From Gemmata massiliana (lineage in GTDB: Bacteria > Planctomycetota > Planctomycetia > Gemmatales > Gemmataceae): a stretch of 64,000 nucleotides of DNA. Under the pieces are notes generated by a model. It did no database searches. It saw only the letters and a list, made by a program, of their open reading frames with translations, and had not been told where the DNA came from. Location of the stretch: positions 6,097,738-6,161,737 of the forward strand of contig NZ_LR593886.1 of assembly GCF_901538265.1 (NCBI RefSeq). Reading direction: 5' to 3'. Position numbers and translations under genes: made by a program. The first letter of the stretch is position 1; each line of letters starts with the position of its first letter. Shown here piece by piece: positions 17,127 to 24,979 of the stretch.

Positions 17127-17158
17127 TCGGGTCGGCAGGGCGATAACGACCGACCCGA
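17127..17158 (-). promoter_or_regulatory. Leader stem-loop near the surface-protein start
   Basis: Perfect 9-bp arms (TCGGGTCGG / CCGACCCGA) separated by 14 bases lie 38 bp upstream of the ATG of the surface-protein gene. Together with the hairpin at 17211-17241 this gives a structured 5' leader. Confidence 0.45.
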
Positions 17159-17210
17159 AGCAACCGTTCGGCACACTCGACCGCGAGCGGGCGGGATCGA
17201 TGTGAACATG

Positions 17211-17241
17211 ATTCCCCGGTCGACATTGGCCGACCGGGAAT
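17211..17241 (-). promoter_or_regulatory. Leader stem-loop just after the predicted transcription start
   Basis: Arms ATTCCCCGGTCG and CGACCGGGAAT pair over 11 bp with one bulged C and an 8-base loop. The hairpin starts a few bases downstream of where transcription from the predicted promoter at 17253-17282 would begin, so it may cap and stabilise the mRNA. Confidence 0.4.
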
Positions 17242-17252
17242 GGTTGCGTGTA

Positions 17253-17282
17253 ATTTTACCCGACAATTCACCATTTGTCCAA
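17253..17282 (-). promoter_or_regulatory. Predicted sigma-70-type promoter for the surface-protein gene
   Basis: On the minus strand, TTGGAC (17277-17282) and TAAAAT (17253-17258) are spaced by 18 bp inside a clearly AT-rich stretch (about 17245-17325). The leader from here to the ATG would be roughly 157 nt. Confidence 0.4.
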
Positions 17283-17478
17283 ATTGCGCATAATTGCTAT
17301 TTTAACTTTCGCAATTTCGGTCGTCAGACGTGCCCCGGCTTTCACGGGAGTGAAAACCGACGGATCACTCGCTTCGACGCCGTTGATTGCGTTTCGTCGC
17401 AGAGAAATGACAATACCGTGACCGTAGTCGGTCCCGCCCGGCCGGATGCCGACTACGCAGAGATGGAAACTCGCGATT

Positions 17479-17512
17479 TCTGAATCCGGTCGATCCTGTT
17501 AATCCTGTCAAA
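17479..17512. repeat. Half copy of repeat family B
   Basis: Matches the right arm of the complete element at 24828-24938 (ATCCGGTTGATCCTGTGAAT, then CCTGTCA) with a few changes. No left arm is visible nearby, so this is a solitary or decayed copy. Confidence 0.6.
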
Positions 17513-17608
17513 ATGCTTCTTGCAGGCGCTGACCGCGTCGCGTGATTGCGGCTACCCACGCGGTGCCGGTCGGTTGGCCGACACCGACCGTTCGCCTTGA
17601 GACACGGG

Positions 17609-20600
17609 CTACGCTTCTGTCGGGCCGTGGACCGGAGCTGCGGATTCCGGTTCCTCGGTGTCGCCCAGTTTTTCTGGCATAAGCAGCGAGTACACGCATG
17701 GCACCACAAACAACGTGGTGAGCAACCCGGCCACCAACCCGCCCAGCACGGCGCGACCCAGTGGCACGTTCGCCTCGCTCCCGCGTTCCAGCCCCAGCGA
17801 CATCGGAATCAGCGCGAAGAAGGTCGCCAGCGCGGTCATCACCACCGGGCGCACGCGGATCGCCCCTGCCCGTTTGATCGCCTCTGTTGGGGTAAGTTTC
17901 TCGGTTTTCTGGAGGTTCGTAGCGAAATCGGTGAGCAACACCGTGTTTGACACCACGATGCCGATCATGAAGATCACCCCGAGCAACGACTGAATGTTTA
18001 GCGCGGTGCCGGTAACGAACAACACCAGCACCACTCCGATGATCCCGATGGGCACCGCCGAGAGCACCACCAACGGCGTGACGTAGGACCGGAACAGTGC
18101 GACCAGCAGGAAGTAGATGAGCACGATCGCTGCGACCATGCCCATCCCCTGGTACTTGAAGGTCGTCAGCATCTTCTGGTACTCGCCGCTAAGGGTGATC
18201 TTCGCCCCCTCCATCGGCTTCTGTTCCTTCGCGTCCGGGTCGAACGGGGTCCAGCTCCCGTCCTTGCGCACCACACCGTACTTCGCGACCGCCTTGCTCA
18301 CGTCCTCCGCGACGTGCCCCAAGTCGCGCCCGGCCACCCCCATCGTGAGGTCGATAGTGGGTTGAAGGTTGGTGTGGACGATTTCGGACGGGGCTTGAGC
18401 CGGTTTGAGCGAAGCGATGGTTCCCAGGAGGACCGGTTTACGCTGGGTCGGGCTGGTGATCGGAATGTCGCGTAGCGTTTCCAGCGAGGTTACTTCACCT
18501 TCAGGGTACTGAACGCCCACGTAATACTGGTTGTGACTGATCGGATCGATCCAGAAGTTCTTCTTGTTGAACTGGATGCTGGAGTTGAACGCGGCCACCA
18601 CGTTCTTCATCACCTCCATCTGGCTCAGCCCGAGCGACGCGGCCTTGGTCCGGTCGACGTCGATGATGTACAGCGGATAGTTCAGGCGCTGGATGATGCG
18701 CGCGTCCACCACACCGTCGATCCCGCGCACCTCGTCGAGAATCTTCTCGGCGACCTTGCGGTTCTTCTCCAGGTTCTTGCCGGTCACCTTCACGTTGAGC
18801 GGCGTGGACTTTCCCTCGTTCATCGCGGACCGGATCATGCCGCCCGAGTCGAACGCGAACTCCAGGTTCCCGCGCGAGAACGGCGTGACGCCCGCGTTCA
18901 ACTCCTGCGACGCGATCTTGCGCTCATAGGTTTCTTGAAGGAGGCGCTCGAACTCCGGGTCCGTGGCGAACCCGGCCCGCAGTGCTGTGACGTGCTCTTG
19001 GGCCGATTTCGAGCGCTCGGAAGTGAGTTGCACCTTCACCACTGCGTCCATCGGCCCGCTGTTCGGGGTGAACGCGGCCGACCAGTCAGCGGTCAGCCCC
19101 AACTCGCTCACAACGAGTTCGGTGTCCCCTCCGACCTTCGACTTCACGTACTTCTCGACCGCCTCAACGTACCCTTCCGTTACCTCGATCCGCGTACCCG
19201 AGTTGGCCCGGACGTAGATCTCGAACGCGCCCGCGTCTACCTCTGGGAAGAACTCGCGCCGCAAGTGCGGGCCGATCAGCACAACCACCGCGGCCAGCAG
19301 CGCGAACGAGCCGCCGATCACCAGCGGGCGCGCCCGGAGTACCACAGCGAGTAGCGATGCGTACCCTTTAAAGATCGCATCGAGTACCGATTCCCACTTC
19401 GCGAACAGTACAGCAATCGGCCCGCGTCGGGCGGGGGCCGCGTGCTCGTTCCGGTGGCTGTAGTCTTCGCCGTGCTCTTGGACCGGGCCGGCGTGAGCGT
19501 GCGGCCGCATCCACGCCGCGCACCGCGTGGGGACGAACGTGAGCGACACGAGGTACGCGACCAGCATCGCGAACGCGACCGCCAGGAACATGGGCTTGAA
19601 CAAGAACGCGCCCAACCCTGGGATAAGAGCGAGCGGAGCCAGCACCAGGAGCGTGCAGAGCGTCGCGGCCAGGGCCGGCATCGCGACCTCGCTCGCCCCC
19701 AGGAACGCGGCCTGCTTCGGTTTCGCGCCCAGCCCGAGGTGCCGGTGCGTGTTCTCCAGCACCACGATCGCGTTGTCCACGAGCGGCCCGATCGCAAGCG
19801 CAAGCCCCGCGAGGGTCATGACGTTGATGGTCTGCGACGCGCCGAACAGGGCCGCGATCGCGCCGAGCACGGCGATCGGCACCGTTAGCACCGCGATCAC
19901 CGTCATGCGCCACTCGCCGAGGAAGAGCAGGATCACGAGCGAGCACAGGATCGCGCCCAGCACGCCCTCGTTCCGGAGACTCTCGATGGAACTCTTCACG
20001 TACACCGACTGGTCCATCACCAGTTTCAGGTCCACGTCCGGGGTCGTGAGCCGGCTCTTCATTTCGGGCAGTTCGTCTCGCAGGTTGTTCACCACGCCGA
20101 GCGTGCTGGCGCCCTGCTGCCGGTACACGGGTATGTACACCTGCCGGCGCCCGTCCACGCGGACGACGTTCGTCTGGATCAGGTTCGCGTCGCGCGGGAG
20201 CGCCACGTCGCGCAGGAACACCATCGTGCCGTCGGTGCCGGTCTTGATGGGCACGTCGCCCATCCGATCGATCAGGTCGTACATCGAGTTCGAGTCGAGG
20301 GCGTAGTCCATGCCCCCGAGCTTGGCCCCGCCCGCGGGGAGAAACACGTTGGACCGGTCGAGGGCGTCCATCACATCGAGGGGCGAGAGCCCACGAACCT
20401 GGAGCTCGTGCCGGTTCAGGTACGCGAGCACGGTGCGGATCTTCCCGCCGTACACCACCGGGGCATTCGCGCCGGGCGACGCCATAATCATGCTCCGGAC
20501 CTGGTACCGCCCGGTATCGAACAGGACCGATTCGCCCTGCGTCTTGCTGTTCAGCGCCACGATCGCGACGGGCGTGGAGGATGTGGGGTCGTAGGGCAGA

Positions 20601-20986
20601 ATCACGGGCGGGAGCGTGCCGGGCGGGAGACTCGGAATGGCAGCCGTGGACAGCGAGTTCACCTGAGTGAGAGCCGCACTCGGGTCCGTGTCGTCGGAGT
20701 AATAGTTGCGGATGATGCTCGCGCCGATGATCGAGCGCGACTCCTGGCGCCGGGTGCCGGCCGACTGCCCCACCCAGCGCTCCATGCGCGCGGTGATGTC
20801 CGCTTCCACGTTGGTGGCGGACATCCCGCCGTAGAACGTGAGCACCTGCACCGCGGGCGACTTGTACACCGGGAGGATGTCGGCCGGGATGCTCCCGAGC
20901 GCGGCCCCGCCCCCGATGGCAATGGTCAGCATCAGAACGGTGATCGCACGCGGGTTACCGAGGGAAAAACGGATCAGCAGATTCAT
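17609..20986 (-). CDS. RND-family efflux transporter, inner membrane pump
   Basis: A 1125-residue AcrB/CusA-type pump. It starts MNLLIRFSLGNPRAITVLML (first membrane helix) and has the expected two halves, each with one helix, a large periplasmic loop and a five-to-six-helix bundle (for example ILLFLGEWRMTVIAVLTVPI and ALFRSYVTPLVVLSAVPIGI). The helix-4 proton-relay motif reads GPLVDNAIVVLEN, with one Asp where AcrB has two. A His-rich cytoplasmic loop follows the first bundle (PHAHAGPVQEHGEDYSHRNE). It would pair with the adaptor encoded upstream (21087-22496) and an outer membrane channel encoded elsewhere. The His-rich loop fits metal export, but drug export is equally possible. Confidence 0.9.
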   Translation of the reverse strand: MNLLIRFSLGNPRAITVLMLTIAIGGGAALGSIPADILPVYKSPAVQVLTFYGGMSATNVEADITARMERWVGQSAGTRRQESRSIIGASIIRNYYSDDTDPSAALTQVNSLSTAAIPSLPPGTLPPVILPYDPTSSTPVAIVALNSKTQGESVLFDTGRYQVRSMIMASPGANAPVVYGGKIRTVLAYLNRHELQVRGLSPLDVMDALDRSNVFLPAGGAKLGGMDYALDSNSMYDLIDRMGDVPIKTGTDGTMVFLRDVALPRDANLIQTNVVRVDGRRQVYIPVYRQQGASTLGVVNNLRDELPEMKSRLTTPDVDLKLVMDQSVYVKSSIESLRNEGVLGAILCSLVILLFLGEWRMTVIAVLTVPIAVLGAIAALFGASQTINVMTLAGLALAIGPLVDNAIVVLENTHRHLGLGAKPKQAAFLGASEVAMPALAATLCTLLVLAPLALIPGLGAFLFKPMFLAVAFAMLVAYLVSLTFVPTRCAAWMRPHAHAGPVQEHGEDYSHRNEHAAPARRGPIAVLFAKWESVLDAIFKGYASLLAVVLRARPLVIGGSFALLAAVVVLIGPHLRREFFPEVDAGAFEIYVRANSGTRIEVTEGYVEAVEKYVKSKVGGDTELVVSELGLTADWSAAFTPNSGPMDAVVKVQLTSERSKSAQEHVTALRAGFATDPEFERLLQETYERKIASQELNAGVTPFSRGNLEFAFDSGGMIRSAMNEGKSTPLNVKVTGKNLEKNRKVAEKILDEVRGIDGVVDARIIQRLNYPLYIIDVDRTKAASLGLSQMEVMKNVVAAFNSSIQFNKKNFWIDPISHNQYYVGVQYPEGEVTSLETLRDIPITSPTQRKPVLLGTIASLKPAQAPSEIVHTNLQPTIDLTMGVAGRDLGHVAEDVSKAVAKYGVVRKDGSWTPFDPDAKEQKPMEGAKITLSGEYQKMLTTFKYQGMGMVAAIVLIYFLLVALFRSYVTPLVVLSAVPIGIIGVVLVLFVTGTALNIQSLLGVIFMIGIVVSNTVLLTDFATNLQKTEKLTPTEAIKRAGAIRVRPVVMTALATFFALIPMSLGLERGSEANVPLGRAVLGGLVAGLLTTLFVVPCVYSLLMPEKLGDTEEPESAAPVHGPTEA

Positions 20987-21086
20987 GAAGCGGATCTCGG
21001 TAAGCGGTGGGACCGGGCGCGTTCAGGCGGGAGGATACGGGCACGCTGAGTGTGATCCGCGAGCGAACCACACTCGAAACCCTTCG

Positions 21087-22496
21087 CTAGTGGGCGGCGG
21101 TGGCGACTTTCGCCCCAGTCGTCGCGACGACGGCCCCGTCGTCTACCGGGTTGCTGACGCGAAGCACGACCCGGTCCACGGGGGTCAGCCCGGTGAGCAC
21201 TTCGGCCTCAACGCCGTTGTCCGAGCCGATGGTGACGGGAACCGTCTGGATGCGGTCGCCGTGCATCACGCGGACCGATCCCTTGCCCGGGCTGCGGTTC
21301 GAGAGCGCAATCGTGGGGACGCGGACCGCGTTCGGCGCGCCGACCTGGAGCGTGAGTGTCGCGTGCCCGTAAGCGCCTGAGTACAGCACGCCATCCGGGT
21401 GGTTCGCGTCCGTCGGGTTGTCCACGTCCACTTCGACTCGCATCATGCGCGTGGCCGGGTCTTGGACCTTCGCCAGCCGGGAGATCCCGCGCGTGGCGAA
21501 CTTGATGCGCAGGTCCGGGGCGCCGACCTCGAACGCAGCCGGGTCGCCGACGGTGACGTATGGCACGTCCCGGTCCGGCACCTGAATCACGACCCGCATC
21601 ACGTCCGTGCGCGTGACCGACAGGAGCGGTTGCGCGGCACCTTGGTCCGCGGACTTGACGAAATCGCCGACGTGGAAGGTGCGGCGCGTGACAACCCCGG
21701 TGTACGGCGACCGGATGACCGCGTAGTCGAGGAACACCTGCGTGCGCTCCAGGTCCGCCGTCGCGACGCCGACCTCGGCCTTCGCCTGCTCCACGTCGGC
21801 CTTCGCCTGAGCGATCTTGGCTTTTGCAGTCGCGAGTCGCTCGATCGCCGCACGGACGGCTTCTTTCGCCTCGTTCTCGCCCTCGAACGCGGCCAAATAG
21901 TAGTCCTCTTGCTCGTCCACCACGCGCTGCTCGATGGCCTTCTGCGCGGCGAGTTCGCGGAACCGGTTGAGCTGCTTCTCGCGGTACTGGCGGTATGCTT
22001 TCTTGGCCCGCACGAGCACGTTCGCCAGCGCGACCGACGCCTCGGCCGACTTCGACTCGGACTCGGCCGCCGTCACGTGAGCCTCCATCTGGCGCACCTT
22101 CGCTTCGGCGGCCGTCACGCGCGCCCGGTCGCGTTCGGTCTGCTTCTGGTACTCGGGCACCGCGATCCGCGCGAGCACGTCGCCCTTCTTCACCGCGCTA
22201 CCGATGTCCACCGTTTGTTCGATCAAGAACCCGGACACCTTGGCACACAGGTCCGCGGACTCCAGCGGCTCGACGGTCCCGGGCTGAACGCACACGCGAT
22301 CGATCCCACCAGCATGCGGCGAAACGACCTCGGCGGTCGTCTGCGGGGCCGTTTTTGGCTCTTCGGCGTGCGCTTTCTCGTCGAACAACGGCTTCCCGCG
22401 TGCCACGGCGAACCACCCGCCGCCCGCCACCCCCGCAACGACGAGGGCGAGGAGCGCGAGCCGGGACCAACGAAAATGTTTGGGAGTGTGTGTCAT
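21087..22496 (-). CDS. RND efflux adaptor (HlyD/MFP family)
   Basis: A 469-residue periplasmic adaptor. A membrane anchor (RLALLALVVAGVAGGGWFAV) is followed by a lipoyl half-motif (VEPLESADLCAKVSGFLIEQ), a long alpha-helical hairpin rich in Ala, Glu and Lys (about residues 110-275), the second lipoyl half (AVIRSPYTGVVTRRTFHVGD), beta-barrel and membrane-proximal domains. The hairpin is unusually long, which fits contact with a TolC-like channel. The ATG at 22494-22496 is chosen; the open frame upstream lacks protein-like character. The pump gene follows 100 bp downstream on the same strand, so the two form an operon. Confidence 0.88.
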   Translation of the reverse strand: MTHTPKHFRWSRLALLALVVAGVAGGGWFAVARGKPLFDEKAHAEEPKTAPQTTAEVVSPHAGGIDRVCVQPGTVEPLESADLCAKVSGFLIEQTVDIGSAVKKGDVLARIAVPEYQKQTERDRARVTAAEAKVRQMEAHVTAAESESKSAEASVALANVLVRAKKAYRQYREKQLNRFRELAAQKAIEQRVVDEQEDYYLAAFEGENEAKEAVRAAIERLATAKAKIAQAKADVEQAKAEVGVATADLERTQVFLDYAVIRSPYTGVVTRRTFHVGDFVKSADQGAAQPLLSVTRTDVMRVVIQVPDRDVPYVTVGDPAAFEVGAPDLRIKFATRGISRLAKVQDPATRMMRVEVDVDNPTDANHPDGVLYSGAYGHATLTLQVGAPNAVRVPTIALSNRSPGKGSVRVMHGDRIQTVPVTIGSDNGVEAEVLTGLTPVDRVVLRVSNPVDDGAVVATTGAKVATAAH

Positions 22497-22742
22497 GGCA
22501 GCGTGTGCGGCTTGAGTTTTCGGAGCGCAGTGTCGCTTACGCACGCCGAAAGCAAGTCGCGTGCCACGCGGTTTGGGCGTTAAATCGCCTGGGAAATGCC
22601 CGATTTGAACAAATCTAGAACACGAGCCGGTCCGGAGACTGGCCCGCAAGGTGAAACTTTTCGCAGCGCGGGGAATCGTTCGCCGCGGCTAAAAGGCGAG
22701 CCACAGAACCAGCCCCGCCGACAATCCGAGCGGTTCGACCGA

Positions 22743-23249
22743 TCACGGCGCGGGGACGTCGAGTTGAGGAAGTTTGCACCAGAGGATATAGTCCGTGTCC
22801 ACGGCGGTTCCGCCGAGCGCGGCGACCAGGAGCGCGATCTGACCGCGGTGGTACCAGGCGTGCCCAAAGGTCTGTGTCAGCATGCCCTCGACGTTCCACC
22901 GGTACCGGTGCCCGTCGGCGGCCGTCCACTCCAATTCGCGTGCCAACTCCTGCTCGTCCAGACGCGCGAGGTACGCGACCCACGCCGCCTCAATGTCCGC
23001 GACCAGTGCGGCTAGGTCCGCCGGTGCGGTCCCGGCCGGGAACAGGGCCGGAGACGAAGGCCACCCGCCTAACCGGTGCAACCACCGCTGGCGCGCGGAG
23101 ACCAGGTGCGCCATCTTGTCGAGCGCCTTCTGGAACTCGGCCGCCCCGCGGCGCTCCGACGGCACCGACCCGAGCATCGCCAGCGACTTCGCGTTGCAGT
23201 CCCGTTCGTACTCGTACCACGTGCGGAAACGGTCTGCCAGTGATGTCAT
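22743..23249 (-). CDS. DinB-family protein
   Basis: A 168-residue four-helix-bundle protein of the DinB/YfiT superfamily. The typical signs are a conserved first His in KALDKMAHLVSARQRWLHRL and the C-terminal pair in MLTQTFGHAWYHRGQIALLV (HxxxHRGQ), which together form a metal site. Members are putative metal-dependent enzymes, some being mycothiol- or bacillithiol-dependent transferases; many have no known reaction. It stands alone between the efflux operon and a repeat-rich intergenic region. A second DinB-like gene is at 41635, but the two are not closely similar. Confidence 0.82.
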   Translation of the reverse strand: MTSLADRFRTWYEYERDCNAKSLAMLGSVPSERRGAAEFQKALDKMAHLVSARQRWLHRLGGWPSSPALFPAGTAPADLAALVADIEAAWVAYLARLDEQELARELEWTAADGHRYRWNVEGMLTQTFGHAWYHRGQIALLVAALGGTAVDTDYILWCKLPQLDVPAP

Positions 23250-23296
23250 TGGCTCTCCTGTAATTGCCAGGGGTGTCCCGTTTGTTCTTCAGGGCG

Positions 23297-23552
23297 CGGT
23301 CCCCGTTTGATCCCAGGGTGCGCGTCTGCGCCGCGACCCTGGGCTGAGGAATCTAACCCCCATCGGGGTATCGGCATTGGCAGAACAAATCCCAGCGGCG
23401 CCGGCGCCGCCCCTTCTCTCTGACGTATCCCACGTAGATTTGTACCCCGAAGGGGTTGTATAACCCAGCCCAAAGTCAACCGACACGGGCGCCCCCTGGG
23501 ATCTACTGCACACCCTGGGACAACTCGCGACCGCATCCTGGAAATGCGAAAC
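23297..23552. repeat. Complex of inverted repeats, family D
   Basis: A gene-free stretch containing CCCAGGGT...ACCCTGGG (about 23311-23344), then a left arm CTAACCCCCATCGGGGTA and a right arm TACCCCGAAGGGGTTGTATA that pair with each other, each next to an AGCCC/GGGCT block. The right end (23486-23547) shares GGCGCCCCC and CGCGACCGCA with CTGGAAAT with 10086-10126, so this is a dispersed family. Confidence 0.6.
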
Positions 23553-23570
23553 TATGCACCGAAAACGCAA

Positions 23571-23600
23571 GCGGCCCGATCCCATTTGGGACCGGGCCGC
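23571..23600. terminator. Hairpin downstream of the 50-aa gene
   Basis: GCGGCCCGATCCCA and TGGGACCGGGCCGC pair over 14 bp with one A-C mismatch and a 2-base loop. It is 24 bp past the stop of the small gene at 23624-23776, on the correct side to terminate it. Confidence 0.5.
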
Positions 23601-23623
23601 AGGAGAGGCAGAAATTTGGTGAT

Positions 23624-23776
23624 TCATGCCATACGGTTTGCAGCAACCCACAGCATGTACGCAACCCGATCATTCAGTTTTTCACGCTTGCGGCGGTGCA
23701 GGTACACGTCGCGGTAGGCGTAATACAGGCCCGCAATGGTAAGGCAGGCAAGGTTGCATGCGAGCAACTGGAACAC
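23624..23776 (-). CDS. Small membrane-anchored protein, 50 residues
   Basis: A short gene starting with GTG at 23774-23776 and ending TGA at 23624-23626. The product begins MFQLLACNLACLTIAGLYYA, a membrane helix, and continues YRDVYLHRRKREKLNDRVAY with a basic, helical tail ending AANRMA. GGAG lies eight bases ahead of the GTG, and a terminator-like hairpin follows the stop. The organisation (one helix, positive-inside tail, good ribosome site, terminator) argues for a real gene rather than a chance frame. It has a YRDVYLHRR-type juxtamembrane segment that I associate with small planctomycete membrane proteins, but no function is known to me. Confidence 0.6.
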   Translation of the reverse strand: MFQLLACNLACLTIAGLYYAYRDVYLHRRKREKLNDRVAYMLWVAANRMA

Positions 23777-23993
23777 GAGCTTTACTCCACATTCGGCGTG
23801 AAGGCGACTTGTCGGGCGAGGTTCACGGGCTAGCTACCGGGAATACCCGAACCGTAGATCATGCGTTCGGGCGGTCAACCGAACGTGACGGAAAATGGCG
23901 CGGGTCAATTTACCCAATGTGACGGCTTTTTCGGCACTTTTATCGCGTCCGCTGAATGCGGCAAAAGACGTGAACGAGAAGTTGACAGGCCCG

Positions 23994-24674
23994 TTATTGC
24001 GCGCTGTTGGCGGTGACGAGTTCCCCGCGCAGCCCCGTTAGTCCCTCGCTCCCGAGGCGGATCAAGGTGCCGTCCACTTCGACCTCAAAGAGGTCGTCGA
24101 GTTCCTGGTACGCGAGGACGTGGACTCGCGCACCGGGCGTCAGTCCCTGTGTGCGCCAGTGCCGGAGTCGGTCCGGGTTGTCGTCCTGCGCTTCACGCAC
24201 CACGACCACGTCACCGGCTCGAAATTCGGAAAGCCTCTTGAGATTCCGCGCTTTCAGTTCACCCGTGCGCGACGGGATCGGGTGGCCGTGCGGGTCTTCG
24301 TGCGGTTCGCCCAGGTAGTCGGCGAGCGCCTGTTCGAGGCGCGGAGAAATCGCGTGTTCGAGCGCCTCGGCCTCGGCATCGACCTCGCTCCAATCGAGTT
24401 TCAATACTTGCGTGAGGAACAGTTCCACGAGTCGGTGTCGGCGAATAACCCGGAGTGCTTCGGAAAGGCCCGCGGGTGAGAGCTTCGCCCCAGTGCCGGA
24501 TGTGTACTCGATCCACCCCGCGTCCGCGAGCCGCTTCAGCATTCCCGTGACCGACGGAGCTTTCACACCTAGCGCGCTGGCAATCTTGCCGGACGCGACC
24601 CCCTCATCCGCGCCGCCGAGCCGGTGAATCGCCTTCAGATAGTCTTGAACGGCCTGCGTCGGCTGATCGGGCAT
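23994..24674 (-). CDS. DtxR/MntR-family metal-dependent regulator
   Basis: A 226-residue repressor. Order of domains: winged helix-turn-helix (QAVQDYLKAIHRLGGADEGV, then KIASALGVKAPSVTGMLKRL), the metal-binding dimerisation domain (RRHRLVELFLTQVLKLDWSE, then AEALEHAISPRLEQALADYL with Glu and His ligands, and EDPHGHPIP), and a C-terminal SH3-like FeoA domain (ARVHVLAYQELDDLFEVEVD). Such proteins bind Fe(II) or Mn(II) and repress metal uptake genes. The ATG at 24672-24674 has AGGAG seven bases upstream and is preferred to a longer open frame. No transporter lies next to it, so its targets are elsewhere. Confidence 0.9.
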   Translation of the reverse strand: MPDQPTQAVQDYLKAIHRLGGADEGVASGKIASALGVKAPSVTGMLKRLADAGWIEYTSGTGAKLSPAGLSEALRVIRRHRLVELFLTQVLKLDWSEVDAEAEALEHAISPRLEQALADYLGEPHEDPHGHPIPSRTGELKARNLKRLSEFRAGDVVVVREAQDDNPDRLRHWRTQGLTPGARVHVLAYQELDDLFEVEVDGTLIRLGSEGLTGLRGELVTANSAQ

Positions 24675-24827
24675 GCCGGAACTCCTACGTTCGCCCCACA
24701 CCATCTTAACGAACCCGAGCACGCGAGCGCCGTGAGGAGTTCAAGAAACCGGGAACCAACTGTTGGTTCCCGAGACTTAGTCGTGCATTTTGAGGCGAAC
24801 GGGGATGTTACGAACCCGACTCATCAT

Positions 24828-24938
24828 TTGACAGGATTCACGGGATCGACGGGATTAAAAACGCGCGCCGGCGTTGCTTCGTTCGGCCGACGCTGTGAAT
24901 TTGTCTTTTGATCCGGTTGATCCTGTGAATCCTGTCAA
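24828..24938. repeat. Inverted-repeat element, family B, complete copy
   Basis: Left arm TTGACAGGATTCACGGGATC plus GACGGGATTAAAA, right arm its near complement ending CCTGTGAATCCTGTCAA. The 111-bp element sits between the lpxB stop and the metal-regulator start, in a region with no gene. GGATT/GGATC units within the arms are spaced nine bases apart, giving a tandem character. Confidence 0.7.
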
Positions 24939-24979
24939 TACTCGTCTTCCCTCGGCTCGGCACCAATCTCTGCTAACAA

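Larger units (their letters stand above)
17090..17608. other. 519-bp intergenic region with leader, promoter and a half-repeat
   Basis: No gene was found here. The right part of the region, downstream of the RND gene stop, carries a half copy of repeat B at about 17479-17512 (TGAATCCGGTCGATCCTGTT then AATCCTGTCA). The left part holds the promoter and hairpins listed separately. The rest shows nothing I can name. Confidence 0.5.

Noticed and set aside
17253..17325. Origin-like AT-rich patch
   Set aside because: No DnaA-box cluster or dnaA/parA gene nearby; the patch is better explained as a promoter region.
23246..23833. Several 90-125-codon frames over the repeat cluster
   Set aside because: They are translations of the inverted repeats; frames change at repeat boundaries.
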